Assembly: GCA_949752735.1 (NCBI GenBank) | Contig: OX457052.1 | Span: forward strand, 12,829,537-12,893,536 | Direction: 5' to 3' | Origin: Lumbricus terrestris | Taxonomy: Eukaryota > Annelida > Clitellata > Crassiclitellata > Lumbricidae | DNA length: 64,000 nucleotides | Part shown: positions 23,826 through 35,005 of the stretch, in pieces | Layout of the letters: the number at the start of each line of letters is the position of its first letter | Numbering within the stretch: position 1 is the stretch's first letter | Program-made: the position numbers and the translations under genes | Notes under the pieces: model-generated | What the model saw: only the letters and a program-made list of their open reading frames with translations | What the model was told of the DNA's origin: nothing | The model's database searches: none

Positions 23826-24822
23826 CAGGGTGGGCCAATAAAAGTGAGAACATCTTGTAGCATACGAGTTATTTACAAATATAATTCAGTTAATTATATT
23901 TTTTCATGTATTTTTGTTTGCCAAGTATTTAGCTAATCAGAAATCATGTTCAATGTGTCCTCCTTGGTTCTCAACGAGCTTTTTTAAGCGTCGATGCCAC
24001 TCGTTTATACTGCTGTCAATAAATTTCCAGATTTCTCCATTCTTCGATTATTGCCGACTTCAGCTGCTCAACTGTGGTAACTTTTCGCCGAAGGTAGACT
24101 TTTTCTTGCAAAGCACCCCATATGGCATAATCTACTGAGTTTAAATAAGGACTGTTCAGTGGCCAAATGTCTGGCTCGATGAAGTTAACATTCTCCTGAC
24201 GAAGAAAGTTGATTGTATTTCTGGCTGTGTGAGATGGGGCTTCATCTTGCTGTTATGTCCAGTTATTGCGATCACTTGTCGCTTGAATTACAAGCAGCAA
24301 ATCTTGTCTCAGAACATGTTCACTGTTTACTTTGGCGCCTGGTTGAACGAACACAATATTAGTTTCCCCATTCGAGACACACCAACGGATACCATGATAC
24401 CACAGCTGAAATGGTCACGTTCTCGTATGAGTCGACTTCCTTGAACTTGCATTTTCTTTGTTTCAACGGAATAAACACGGTCATTTTGAGAATTAACTGG
24501 AGTGGCAATGGTGAATGTCTTTTCGTCTGTAAACCAGTTGCTTCGTACACTTCTCCCATTAGAAAACCGCTCAAGTAGCTGCCGACTGCGTTGCAAGCGT
24601 TTCAATTTGACATTTTCATTGAGCTTCCGCCCAATCACACGTTTGTACATTTTGAGTTGTAAATCTTGCTTAACAATACGTCGAAATAAAGATTTCATAT
24701 AGCTAAATAGGTAATTAAGTAAATGAGTAAACAATTTAAGCTATTATGGATATAGTTAAGCAAATATTGATGCAATTGTATTAATTTTTACGCTATGTTC
24801 TCACTTTTTTTGGCCCACCCTG
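23826..24822 (-). mobile_element. mariner-type element B
   Basis: About 1 kb. Left end CAGGGTGGGCCAATAAAAG and right end (reverse complement) CAGGGTGGGCCAAAAAAAG form TIRs of ~28 bp that continue TGAGAACAT on both sides. TA flanks both ends (23824-23825 and 24823-24824). It abuts element A with only TATATA between them. The transposase lies on the minus strand and is broken. Confidence 0.9.
23937..24734 (-). pseudogene. mariner-group transposase, broken (element B)
   Basis: A cut-and-paste transposase acting at TA sites. The 135-residue piece at 24327-24734 contains NWFTDEKTFTIATP (first catalytic Asp) and HFSCGIMVSVGVSRMGK. Downstream in other frames are QQDEAPSHTARNTINF (second Asp) and WPLNSPYLNSVDYAIWG (third Asp), ending GGHIEHDF with TGA at 23937-23939. 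By my count the second and third Asp have 37 residues between them (DD37D spacing), not the 34 of Mos1-type mariners. A TAA stop precedes the QQDE motif and there are frame changes. The N-terminal HTH region is largely missing. Confidence 0.8.
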
Positions 24823-24888
24823 TATATAGCGACCACTGCAGTTTAACGAATACATGTTAACTTTAGCACCCTATATATATATATATAT

Positions 24889-25357
24889 TGTTGGGTTCAC
24901 TGGCCGTCTACGGGGTATGATTAATAGAATAAGGTCCCAATTTGGATGAAATAAACATAGATTTATTCAAGAGAGCAATATATACAGCGAAATTAACAAA
25001 ACGTTACCGTCTAGTAGATACGAAGTCGAACATACCAGAGAACTCAGTACGAACGACAGCACGGCAGACACGGCTAACGGAGCCAAGGAAGACGGAAGAA
25101 CAGCCAGACCACCAACAGGGCGAAGATGGCGACGTAGAAGAAGAACCCGCAGGTTAACTCGCATAACAACGAGGCAGAAGAACCGCAAGACCGCTCAACG
25201 AGAGACAACAACCACGCTCACCACACACCACAACCGCAGGGGACCCTATCCACGACCGCAGTCCCTTAAATAGGCAAGGCCCCTCCTACCAACACCCACG
25301 CACCAAGTAAGAGAGAGTACGGAAGAGAAGAAGGGCCGTAGACATCTAATGGCTACA
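24889..25357 (-). mobile_element. solo LTR (about 469 bp)
   Basis: On the minus strand it runs from TGTAGCCATTAG to GTGAACCCAACA, so it has TG...CA ends. In the same orientation it has a TATA-like TATTTAAG (about 25263-25270) and an AATAAA signal (about 24955) in the expected order. GTCTACGG and CCGTAGAC near the two ends are inverted copies. Flanking sequence is ATAT on both sides, consistent with a short target duplication that cannot be resolved in TA-rich DNA. No internal gag-pol is present. The superfamily is unknown. Confidence 0.7.
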
Positions 25358-26039
25358 ATATATATATTAGAGTGGTCCAAAAAAATGAACATTGAAATAT
25401 ATGAAAGGCATGTTGTTTTTTCTGTACATCTGGTACAAAAAACCCACAGTGCAAAATATTAAAACACTGTGACTCTATCTTCAGGTCACTCACTGCTGTC
25501 AAAGTTCTAACATACTAACTACATTGTAAACACTGCAATATAATAGGCAGGCCTCCAGTCAACGAGCACTGAGCCTTCCATTTTAGCTGTTAGCAATATT
25601 ATTGAATCGCCAGCATGAAAAGCAGCTGCAATTAGTGTTTAATTGACTTCCAGTGTCTATAAAAACTATCTAAGAATGCTGTCAGCATGTCACAATGTCG
25701 GTTCAGAACGTTGAATTTGACCACGAAGATTACGATGAAGCTTCGTCACCTAGAATAATGCTTAGTGTCTTCGCTCTTCGTCAGCGAGTCATTGAAGGTA
25801 CTGATTGTCGCAGCTAATCTCAGAAATCTCTCTGCCACATCATTCACTTAGGAGGAAGATCCAACAACGTCTCCTTGATACAAAGAGATTTCATAAACCT
25901 CAGGCTCTCTGTTATTTCCTCTCCTTTTTTTCCTTAGGAACCTACCTCTTGCATTCTAGGTTCTTCTTCTTTATTTGTGTCCTGATTATTGCTTTTCTCA
26001 TTCATTAACTGCTTCTTGAAGAATAAGAACCCAGCAAGG

Positions 26040-26616
26040 TCAATTCCCAAATACCAGAAATTACGAATGAAATTAGTAAATGCCGCCTTAGTGATCCTCT
26101 CATTTGCAGCGTTGTGTTGGTCATACAGGAGAGTCCAGATCCCCTGTTAGAAAATAGGCTTACAGAGGCACAGTTCTGCAAGTCTTCATGACCACGATGG
26201 CTGCATCTTGGCACTTCCTGCAGTCAGTTATTTTAGAGCTATAAATGCACGGACTAGCCGACTGTTATGATGAAAGACCAATGTTGGTGATAAATGTTTG
26301 AATAGCTGGATATCAGGTCCAGATGATGCATCCATCACAACTGTGAAGACTGTATCCAATATGCGAGATGTCTGTACAAGCTAAATGCGACAGAAGCCAA
26401 CAAAATACAACACCGAACAGTTAGCAACATCCGTAATGGATCCCATGGTGTGTTGGAAGCAGTAGAGTCAAATAACAGAGCTTCAATAGGTTTTTCCCAT
26501 GTCCATTCTTCAATTATCTTGACAGCGACATTGGTCATGGCAGCTCCAGTACCCAATGGAAGCTTTGGCATAGCAATGAGCTCATCGAATTTGATATTTG
26601 GACTTGAAACCAACAA
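26040..26616 (-). pseudogene. transposase-like protein remnant with FDSTASNT motif
   Basis: The 93-residue piece at 26335-26616 reads ...GTGAAMTNVAVKIIEEWTWE..., then ALLFDSTASNT. This matches the pattern of uncharacterised invertebrate proteins with (C/L)FDTTASNTG. Further along the minus strand, in other frames, are MDASSGPDIQLFKHLSP and NFWYLGIDLAG-like pieces, which fit the same family. Frameshifts and stops make it dead. The superfamily name is uncertain and I do not assign one. Confidence 0.5.
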
Positions 26617-26636
26617 TTATTGACAAAAGGTCAACC

Positions 26637-26719
26637 CAGTGTGAGAATTGTGGAAAAATAACTGGGGGTTGAACCATGATCCACTTTTAATTGGGGTGTG
26701 AAAAACAGACTTTACTATG
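26637..26719 (+). repeat. dispersed repeat family D, copy 2 (nested)
   Basis: Matches 895-977 (reverse strand) and 58870-58945. Shared blocks: GTGTGAGAATTGTGGAAAAATAAC, ATGATCCACTT, AAACAGACTTTACTATG (in part). It sits within the TTAGAGTG element, so it inserted there or was captured. Confidence 0.7.
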
Positions 26720-27557
26720 GGGCTCAAAGTAAGACTGGGAGAAAGAAGAGGGTCAGACCCTCTTCTTTCTCCTGTAAGGTCTGCTACAGTTACTTTACTA
26801 TTCCAGAGTGGATCTAAGAGAACATCCTCCTTCTTGACTTCGTGGATGAAGGAACCTCTCAGATTGACGCTATATTGGTTCGCCTGTCAACCCTGTCATG
26901 CCAAAGTGAGCTTTAAGAAATAGACTTGGCCATACAGTATTGGACTGCAAATAGGATGTGACTAGAAAGCCTGTTAAAAATAATGCTGCTGTCCAGCGTT
27001 GAAGTCAGCTCAATTTATAGAGCATCATGGGGGCACGTGCCCTAATACTCCCTTCGAGTCTCCTAAGGGTAGGTCTATTTAAGTGTAGGCCTACTTATCA
27101 ATGTTCTGTGAGGGACAATCAACAAATTTATGAAAATTGTTTTTGAAAACATCACTTTCCAGCTACATCTCAAGGTTGTCAGCAGCCCGATATTCAATGT
27201 AAAATGCACGAAAAACCATTATATTTTGAACCCCATTTTGGGGGAGACTCCATGGTCAGATTTTTTCGGGTTTTGGATATTTTATTCAGCAGCAAATTCT
27301 GAGGAAGAAACCGTTTAGAAAGTTTGTGTTACAATTTTTCCCAAGTCAAACTGCAAATTGCCTGGACTATTAATATATAGCCCCCAAACCCCAACTTTGA
27401 TGCTCGTGAGTGCCCCCTAAACATTACATTTTTGGCATAAAGTTTCACACAGGTACTTTTTAGATCAAAATGAACAAATGTATCAACATGCCTGAAAAAT
27501 TCAAAAGAAAAATTTTTTTACATGGCATTTTGGACCAGTCTAATATATATATATATA

Positions 27558-29625
27558 TTAGGGTGATTCAGAAAATAATATTTTTGAAATTTAATGAGCA
27601 TAGTTGCTAATTTTGTTCCTTTTGGGTACAGATTAAATTATATACAAGAAATTTCGAAATCAAATGCATTTTAGGTTATGCTCAATGAGCACAAAGTTTA
27701 CATATAGTTGTATTCAAAGTTACAAATTGAGATAATGGCCATGTGATATAGCATACACTAAATAAAGTTGAATGATACAAATAATTGAGTTTTTAGTAAC
27801 TCAAAGTGGAGATAAGAACTCAGATATTCATTCACTACTACAAATTAACTTAGAAAAGTCCACAATTCAGCAGGAATCCTATGCTGCTTGATCGACTTGT
27901 AGCCTTGTACAACTACAAGTCATTCACTCACATGCCACCGGACCAGCTATTCGTGGTCTCACGTTTACACATGTAGATCTTGAAAATACATGAAATTCAG
28001 TGGAGATTCTTCTCCGGGAGTCTGTCTGTCAATTGAAATTGATTTCAGATACTACAAGTCCTGAAATAATAGGTGACTTTTGTCCTTCATGCAACCAGAT
28101 GCACCTTTGGCCTGAAATGACAAACTCCATCACCAGCTGTCTCTTCTTGAATCAGTAGGCACAATTCCGTCACATTCTTCTCTTGCTGACAATTGATGGT
28201 ATGCGATGATCAGTTGAAAATGATATAGAGCTTTCGTCTGCATTTTAACAATTTACTTAATTGCAGTGGTAACTGCCAAGATAGTGAACTTCCTGTCTGA
28301 CAAGTTTATGTGATCCAATGCAGATCCTGCTTTGAAGAACGAATGGTTCATCGCTGCTGTATCTTCCTGTAAACCTTCAGGAAGAGTAGATTATTCAAAT
28401 GTTTTTGTAGTACATTGAGATCTTGGCATCTTTAATCATAATTATCAGTGTTCTCCATCGTCATCATCTTTGTCACTATCCTCTTCGTCATCATTCAAGT
28501 CACTGTTCTTGTAGTCTCTAGTTGCCTGGTTACTCGAACAAGATGTTTTAGCTAATTTTATTATCATTTTTATCTTATACCTGGCTTTTATTTTCTCATC
28601 TTTTGCTCTGCAACTCTCTCATGACTCCTCATTGACAACAGTCAATGAGGAGTCAATTTTTCATGATTCTTGCTGATCTGCTAAAAAAACTGCATATACT
28701 TATCAATTTTTGATAATTTTCTCACCTTACTTAATGCAATATCAAAAACGAGATGTACTTTCAACAAATACTTCTCACTTTTTTGTGACTCAGAGTCGTT
28801 GCTTCTGTTATCTTTATCTCTAAACTCTTTCCTATGACATTTTATAGGCTGAACTGCTTTATGGATTCGTGCCTTATTCCAAATTCAGATTGACTTGATT
28901 TTCAAGCTCTTTTACACAGCCTTCTTCAAAAATTGCAATGATGAAAAAGTAGAAAGGTCCGTAGTGTGTGGCCTCTTGTAGGGAATACATTAGTATAGGA
29001 AGGGTAACTTCTGGTTTTCCAATCAGCCAAAGTTGTTTTCAACCTTGTTGCAGTAGTGAAAAAGACTCTTCCACTTAAAATTCATAAAAATGTCATTTTC
29101 ACAAAAAACACTCATGGAATGAAAATTTTAAAAACTTAGCCTAATTTAAGAATAGTATATAAAATGCATTTAGCTATCTTTCTCTCACTGCCAAGAACAA
29201 TGCATAGACAGCTAAAAATATGCAGTTGCACTTTTCATAGACATATGGAAATACATTCCTGTTTTATAACAATGATGTTGCAGCTCAGAATATATATAAA
29301 AATTCAGCAGGTTTCTTTATAATAAACAACAAAGCAAGTCTTGATTGTTTATGTATGGCCTTTGACTATGTACATAATTCTTACTTTCAGAATTGTAGCT
29401 TTATCTAATAAGAATTGCTGTATTCCAGGTCTCGTCAATGGCAGGTGCATTGCTTTCTTCATGTATGTCCCATGTAATATTTCAGGGGCATTGAGCACCC
29501 AGTAAACATTAATATATTACAGTGAAATTTGGTAGCAGTGTTCAATAGGATCAAAGGAGCAAAATAATCTACTATGTCAGCCAAAAATAGAAAATAATTT
29601 TTTCCCCATTGTGACGTGAATCACC

Positions 29626-29629
<4 letters not shown>
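27558..29629. mobile_element. non-autonomous element with TTAGGGTGATTCA termini
   Basis: The left end TTAGGGTGATTCA (27558-27570) is exactly inverted at the right end (29617-29629). TA repeats lie on both sides. Its termini resemble the neighbouring element (TTAGRGTGRTYCA). The interior is AT-rich with no frame of 60 codons on either strand and no similarity I recognise. Confidence 0.7.
28622..28655. other. 14-bp perfect hairpin inside the TTAGGGTG element
   Basis: TGACTCCTCATTGA, a 6-base loop (CAACAG), then the exact inverse. It lies roughly mid-element. Confidence 0.8.

Positions 29630-29662
<33 letters not shown>
29630..29662. repeat. TA dinucleotide repeat
   Basis: Continues from the right end of the TTAGGGTG element. 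Confidence 0.9.
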
Positions 29663-29668
<6 letters not shown>

Positions 29669-30737
29669 TTTATTGCTGGGACGGCAGTGTAATTTCTACT
29701 TTTACTGCATGAAACTGCAACTGAAACAGCAAAATAACTGGAAAGCGTTTGACATGCAGTTAACTGTAACTTATAACTGAAACTGATAAATCTTGACTAT
29801 ATAACTGAAACTGTAATTACAGAGGTGCCCAACCAGAATACATTAGGTGACCTGTTCTATACTCGGATGGCACAATCACCCCATGGCACCCACACTCCCG
29901 TAGAACCCGGTGATCTTCGTATACATCCCGTACATATATAGCCGCATGCATGCATGAGCGCAAGCATGCATGCGAGTCTAAACTTGCCTATTTCCCACTA
30001 TGTGTGTGTGTAGCCTGTATTGCACGCTTGGCTGCATGCATGCTACGGTCGTGTGTAGGCCTATACGCTGCTCTCCAATACGTCAATACGGAATCGAGAT
30101 TATCAGTTGGATTGTACGGTATAATTATAAAGTCCATAAATATACGTTACGTTTCCGTCGCGGCCATATGCTGAAAAATATTTAACTGACAAAGAAAGTC
30201 TATAGACTTCGCGCATGCAGACGTTTTATGGAGATATATGCATTTGAGGACAGAACTGAAATCAATTGAGCCGTATAGATATGCATGTACATGTATATGT
30301 AGCTATACAATACATGTATACATGTATATTCATCAGGTACACCTCCTATAATTATACGATCGGTATTCTCTCATTCCAACAACACAAGTCTCACACCTGC
30401 ATACAGTGCATATATAGATATAAGACAAAATTTAAGATCCATTGTAAAACGCCTCAATATCGGCTCAAGCTGCACTGTGCATATACATGTATACAAGGGA
30501 TCTTAGTATACCGTAATTGGCCAGAAAAGTATTCGTTAACGATAACGATAACGATAACTAAAACATCTTACAATAACGAAAACGAATAAAACGAAAACTA
30601 GAACCCTGCAACCACAATAATATTTATTATTGGAACTGATATTAAATGACACCAAGAACATTCGTTTGCATGTGAATGACAGTGACAATTAAGTCTTATC
30701 GGTCAAGGCATTATTCTATGATTTGCACTATAGGGGG
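29663..30737. other. unassigned sequence
   Basis: No gene is visible. It holds GCATGCATGC motifs near 29943-29975 and a short GATAAC repeat at 30540-30558. Confidence 0.5.
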
Positions 30738-31157
30738 GATTTTGTCCTGGTTGCTAATGTCCTGCGCAAAGTCGGGGGGGAATATGTCCGGAGGCTTTTG
30801 CCCGGGGGGATAATGTCCGGGAGGGATAATGTCCATGGGCTAATGTATACACCCCGTAAAAAGTGACGCCAAAATGTGACAGACATTAATTGCCTTGCAT
30901 GCATAGTAGCGGTGCATGATCTTAGCTTAAAGAGGGTGAGAATTTAGATTTTGTCCTGGTTGCTAATGTCCTGCGCAAAGTCGGGGGGAATATGTCCGGA
31001 GGCTTTTGCCCGGGGGGATAATGTCCGGGAGGGATAATGTCCATGGGCTAATGTATACACCCCGTAAAAAGTGACGCCAAAATGTGACAGACATTAATTG
31101 CCTTGCATGCATAGTAGCGGTGCATGATCTTAACTTAAAGAGGGTGAGAATTTAGAT
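30738..31157 (+). repeat. 209-bp tandem duplication containing G-rich ATAATGTCC motifs
   Basis: Two almost identical copies (30738-30946 and 30947-31157), differing by one G in the G-run and a single base (CTTAGC versus CTTAAC). Each holds GGCTTTTGCCCGGGGGGATAATGTCCGGGAGGGATAATGTCC, split here only for description; the same words occur at 33021-33078 and 33400-33481. Confidence 0.95.
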
Positions 31158-31415
31158 TCAGTTAAACCTTTTTTGTATACCGCTCTGTCGTCTGTATATA
31201 TATATATATTTGTGAACACATAATATCAAATGTTCTATTTCCGGTGCTAAGGTGAAATTCAATACCCCAGGTGCGCCAGCATGTTTTATAGTTGTACTTG
31301 TACAACTATATATTAAGTTAATGGGTACAATTATTGGATTCGATAATACGGTATGCATGCATGCCAGAGGAAATATAGAAAAATTCAGTAATTTATAGCT
31401 TTAGAAATTCGCAAC

Positions 31416-31870
31416 AATCATCATCAAGTCGTCGTCGTCTCGTCGTCGTCATCATCACTATTATTATTGTATAAATTAAACTTTTTATATTAAATCATCA
31501 TCAATGTCATCATTATCACCGTCACCATCGCCATCGCCATCATCATCAACATCATCAACATTATAATCAACATTGTCATCATCATCATCATCATATCACC
31601 GCCACCGCCACCGTCACCGTCACCGTCATCGTCATCAACATTATCATCAACGCCACCGCCATCGCCACCGCCACCGCTACCATCACCGTAGCCATCATCA
31701 TCATCATCATCATCATCAATCATAAACATCAGCATCATTATCAACATCGTCGTCGTCATCGTCGTCGTCATCGTCATCACCGTTATTATTGTACAAGTTA
31801 AACTTTCTGTATACATATCAAATCATCATCATTGTCATCATCAATGTCATCATCATAATCATCGTTATCA
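31416..31870. repeat. ATC/GTC/GCC trinucleotide tract
   Basis: Imperfect CATCAT, CGTCGT and CACCGC units. GTACAA/GTATAA-TTAAACTTT...ATATCAAATCATCATC occurs twice (near 31468 and 31789), so part of the tract is duplicated. Confidence 0.9.
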
Positions 31871-32343
31871 CCATCATACAGACCTCATAATTATAGAGTC
31901 AATTAAAGAGACCTTCAGAGGAATGTACAGAATTTACGTGCATACATGCACTCAGACAAGGATGAACGTGTCGGCTAAAAAACCGCAAACGTAGAACCCG
32001 TGAGCTATATAAATAGCCCAAGCTATCCTAATTAATTGCTGCAGATCGATATTAGTCTTTGGCTCGGGACTTGCACCGTATGCATGGTTGAAACAAAAGA
32101 CTAGGACTGCATGCATGCCGACGTCGTCGAGTGTGGAGTAAAATTAAGACCGGGGCTCAAACGCATCCGAAGTTATGTCTAACTGCTATTGGTTGGCGCG
32201 CGAACAAAGATGGAAACTTGCTTCTAAATATAGAATTGTTCACATATTCGCATTGAAAAGGGTGATAAGGGTTCTGAAGCATCCTGGCCCGCAGTTTTGA
32301 GGGGTCCTCAAAAATATGTGCGTGCATGGTGGGTATACTGGAT
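31871..32343. other. unassigned sequence
   Basis: No gene or recognised repeat. Confidence 0.5.
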
Positions 32344-32484
32344 TGTCAGAAGGGAGCTATTGGAGGTTAATCACAGCCCTCGCGGGTACGCATGCGCTAG
32401 CCTTAATACGGCCCTGACCGTTCACTGTACGTTTGCTAAATCCGGGGATTTCCTGCGATAGCTTTTTCAGACTCCCTGGGCGCC
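32344..32484 (+). repeat. dispersed repeat family F, copy 1
   Basis: About 141 bp, roughly 90% identical to 34100-34240. It begins TGTCAGAAGGGRGCTATTG and ends CAGACTCYCTGGGCGCC in both copies, so these may be the true ends. No inverted termini. Confidence 0.85.
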
Positions 32485-32691
32485 AACTTATAGGTCTGTC
32501 TTCCTTTCGTCTGCTGATCCATCCATTAATTCCTTAAGAATTTGACTGCAATAGAAGCATGCGTCAACATTTTGCCCTCGATATTGCTATGCCATAAGTG
32601 GACCTCGCCGGAACCTTTTTCGCCCCGGAACAGAAGTGACACCATACCGACGTTCTTTGTCCTCGCTAAACTCTGAAGCTATATATGCACG

Positions 32692-32840
32692 CCCACACCC
32701 ACCCACCCACGCACCCACACCCACACCCACACACACACACGCACGCACGCACACACACGCACGCACACACGCACACACACACGCACACACGCACACGCAC
32801 ACACGCGCGCGCGCACACACGCACACACACACACACACTC
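32692..32840. repeat. AC-rich repeat (CACACG, CACCC variants)
   Basis: Imperfect AC dinucleotides with GC variants. Confidence 0.95.
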
Positions 32841-33020
32841 ACTCGAAATCATCGTAATAAAAGACGCACGGCATTGAAGGTAATGTATTTTCATCGACGG
32901 TTTCTGCGGACGCATCAATGCATGGTGTGGCGGCGGACATTCGTTGATCACACATATCCTCCATGTTTGTTCTGCTCTGCTAACGCCAACGGGGCAGGCA
33001 TAGATTTCCTGATTGTAACA

Positions 33021-33481
33021 TTATCCCCCTGGACATTATCCCCCCGGGTCAAAAGCCCCCCCCGGACAATGTTCTTAACATCCAATGAACATTCCCATGA
33101 ACTATATATATATACAACTGTGAGGAACATTTGACTTGTGTAGTATGTTAATAATATATTCTTTAGGGTATATTTCGACCTATAGGCTTATTGCCTATAC
33201 GCTAATATAGGCTTACCCTAACACATTCTTAATTGTAGATTTTTATGTATAATTTTCATATATAATATACAAATATAAGACTTAACTATATATTCTGACA
33301 ATTTTCAACTGCGATGTTTAAATGTATGGATATTTACCTGAACATAGACCTATTCTTATATTTTTGCATCATTTTTAAGTAATGGTATCATAGACTGGGA
33401 GGGATAATGTCCTATCGCGGGGGGATAATGTCCGGGGGCTTTTGCCCGGGGGATAATGTCCGGGGAGGGGAATAATGTCCG
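33021..33481. mobile_element. G-rich inverted-terminus element (MITE-like)
   Basis: The left end carries GGACATTATCCCCCCGGG and CAAAAGCCCCCC; the right end carries the inverse, GGGGGCTTTTGCCCGGGGG and GATAATGTCCGGGG. About 60 bp at each end is inverted. The interior (33080-33395) is AT-rich and non-coding. The exact termini and target duplication are unclear. The G-runs could form quadruplexes. Confidence 0.55.
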
Positions 33482-34099
33482 TTTCCCAGATTTCCAATCG
33501 GATGGAACGACTTCGATCGTCTGCTGTTTTGTTCAAAGGCGCGAAAAGGGTCTTGAACTCTGACCTCGTCGTTGTGTTGGACGAGCCATTCGATCCTTTG
33601 TTGACTTTTCGTTTTCATTCAGTTTCTTTGACGTCGGCGGCGCTCAACGCACCGTCGTCTAAACAGGATAATAAATTACACCGCTAGAGGACCCGCCGTT
33701 GCGTGAATTGGGCGCGGAATGCATCGCAAATAGGTTCTTGTAGATTGATCGCTCGGAATTAAGTGCCTGTCCAAATCACCTGCATGGGAGGGGGCAGTAG
33801 GGCCTATTTTGTGCACATCAGGCATAGATATACCTGATATGCTTGTGCATATATATACTGATACCAGATATTCTTGTATATATATCGGATGCAATTCGAA
33901 AACGACTCTATAACGCTGCCACATGTTCGCAACCTGACAGTGCGAGTCCCAAGTCTGGATAAAGGAGGAGGGCGACAATGATCATCTTAGCGTTGTTAAA
34001 CAACAAAAAGAAAATGATTCTTTTGTTGGTTCACGGGTAAATACAGAACACAACATGTGCGCTCATAATCTGATTATAGCCTATAGTTAACCGGTGGGA
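33482..34099. other. unassigned sequence
   Basis: No gene is recognised. GC is higher at 33490-33720. CTCATAATCTGATTATAG at 34060-34077 is repeated just beyond the next feature. Confidence 0.5.
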
Positions 34100-34240
34100 T
34101 GTCAGAAGGGGGCTATTGAAGGTTAATCACAGCACTCGCGGGTACGCATGCACTAGCCTTAATACGACCCTGACCGTTCACTATACGTTTGCTGAATCCA
34201 GGGATTTCCTGCGAGAGCTTTTTCAGACTCTCTGGGCGCC
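34100..34240 (+). repeat. dispersed repeat family F, copy 2, with flanking direct repeats
   Basis: Second copy of the 141-bp repeat. It is flanked by the direct repeat TCATAATCTGATTATAG (34061-34077 and 34241-34257), followed on both sides by GTTAACC after a short insertion on the left. The arrangement looks like a long target-site duplication. Confidence 0.75.
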
Positions 34241-34257
34241 TCATAATCTGATTATAG

Positions 34258-34699
34258 TTAACCTGACACTGTTGCACGGCTACAATTAAGGTCACAGCGA
34301 GTAGGTTATTCATTCCACGAATTACAATAAATTACTTGTTGCCTTTTAACGACACTATAGCTGTGTCATATCATAAGGCTGATTAATGGGGCCCTCCTCT
34401 CTCCATGCTTGCATGTGTCAGCCCTGGAACTATTGTTAATTACACGAAGACGTAAGATTCATAAATCAATAAACTCTGAGTCGAATTCATTTTAAGCTTT
34501 CTTTCGCATTCTACGGTAATAAATACGATTATTTATTTATTTTATGACCGCTTCGGCTTTTCATACAATAGCGTCTTTCGCCCAATACTCATCATAGACC
34601 CATGTTTAGCCTACATATAGGCCACCGCTGCCTCACCCGCTACTACAGGATTCTCGACGAGGCATGTGCATGCATGTTCAACGAGCTGCTGCATGGACC
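34258..34699. other. unassigned sequence
   Basis: No gene or recognised repeat is visible. Confidence 0.5.
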
Positions 34700-35005
34700 C
34701 CGGCGCGTGTATCTATAGGACGTTCATATGCGCAAGCGCTAAAGAAATTTGTTCGGACCAGATGGCCGACGTGGCCTTCCATACATGAAGTCCAACATGG
34801 CGGCATCTGTCGCTGGCTGAACTTCGGGACGGAATTAATGTGATTAGCGGACTTTATCCGTAACTCGATTGTTCTTCGGAGTCAGCCGAAAGCTGGCCAC
34901 TCATATTGAACGTATAACCGGATGATAAATGGCGCTCAGGAGTCGACTTAGATGTATACGGATGTATATATGGACAGCGGACATTGAGCGAGGATCAAAC
35001 GAGCT
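34700..35005. promoter_or_regulatory. possible TATA-less promoter fragment (YY1-like motif)
   Basis: CCAACATGGCGGC at 34792-34804 fits the YY1 core AANATGGCGGC, and CCAGATGGCCGACGTGGCC lies nearby. Moderately CpG-containing sequence surrounds it. No convincing downstream coding exon is visible, so this is weak. Confidence 0.2.

Larger units (their letters stand above)
25367..27543 (-). mobile_element. DNA transposon with TTAGAGTGGTCCAAAA termini, superfamily unassigned
   Basis: About 2.18 kb. The left end is TTAGAGTGGTCCAAAA and the right end (reverse complement) is TTAGACTGGTCCAAAA, with TATATA outside both. A minus-strand remnant resembles a transposase-like protein family I know from Hydra and arthropods. 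A fragment of dispersed repeat family D lies inside. It is separated from the next element (27558-29629) by about 14 bp of TA repeat. Confidence 0.7.

Noticed and set aside
33475..33687. 70-codon frame as an exon
   Set aside because: Starts at the edge of the G-rich element; no domain or splice signals I can support.
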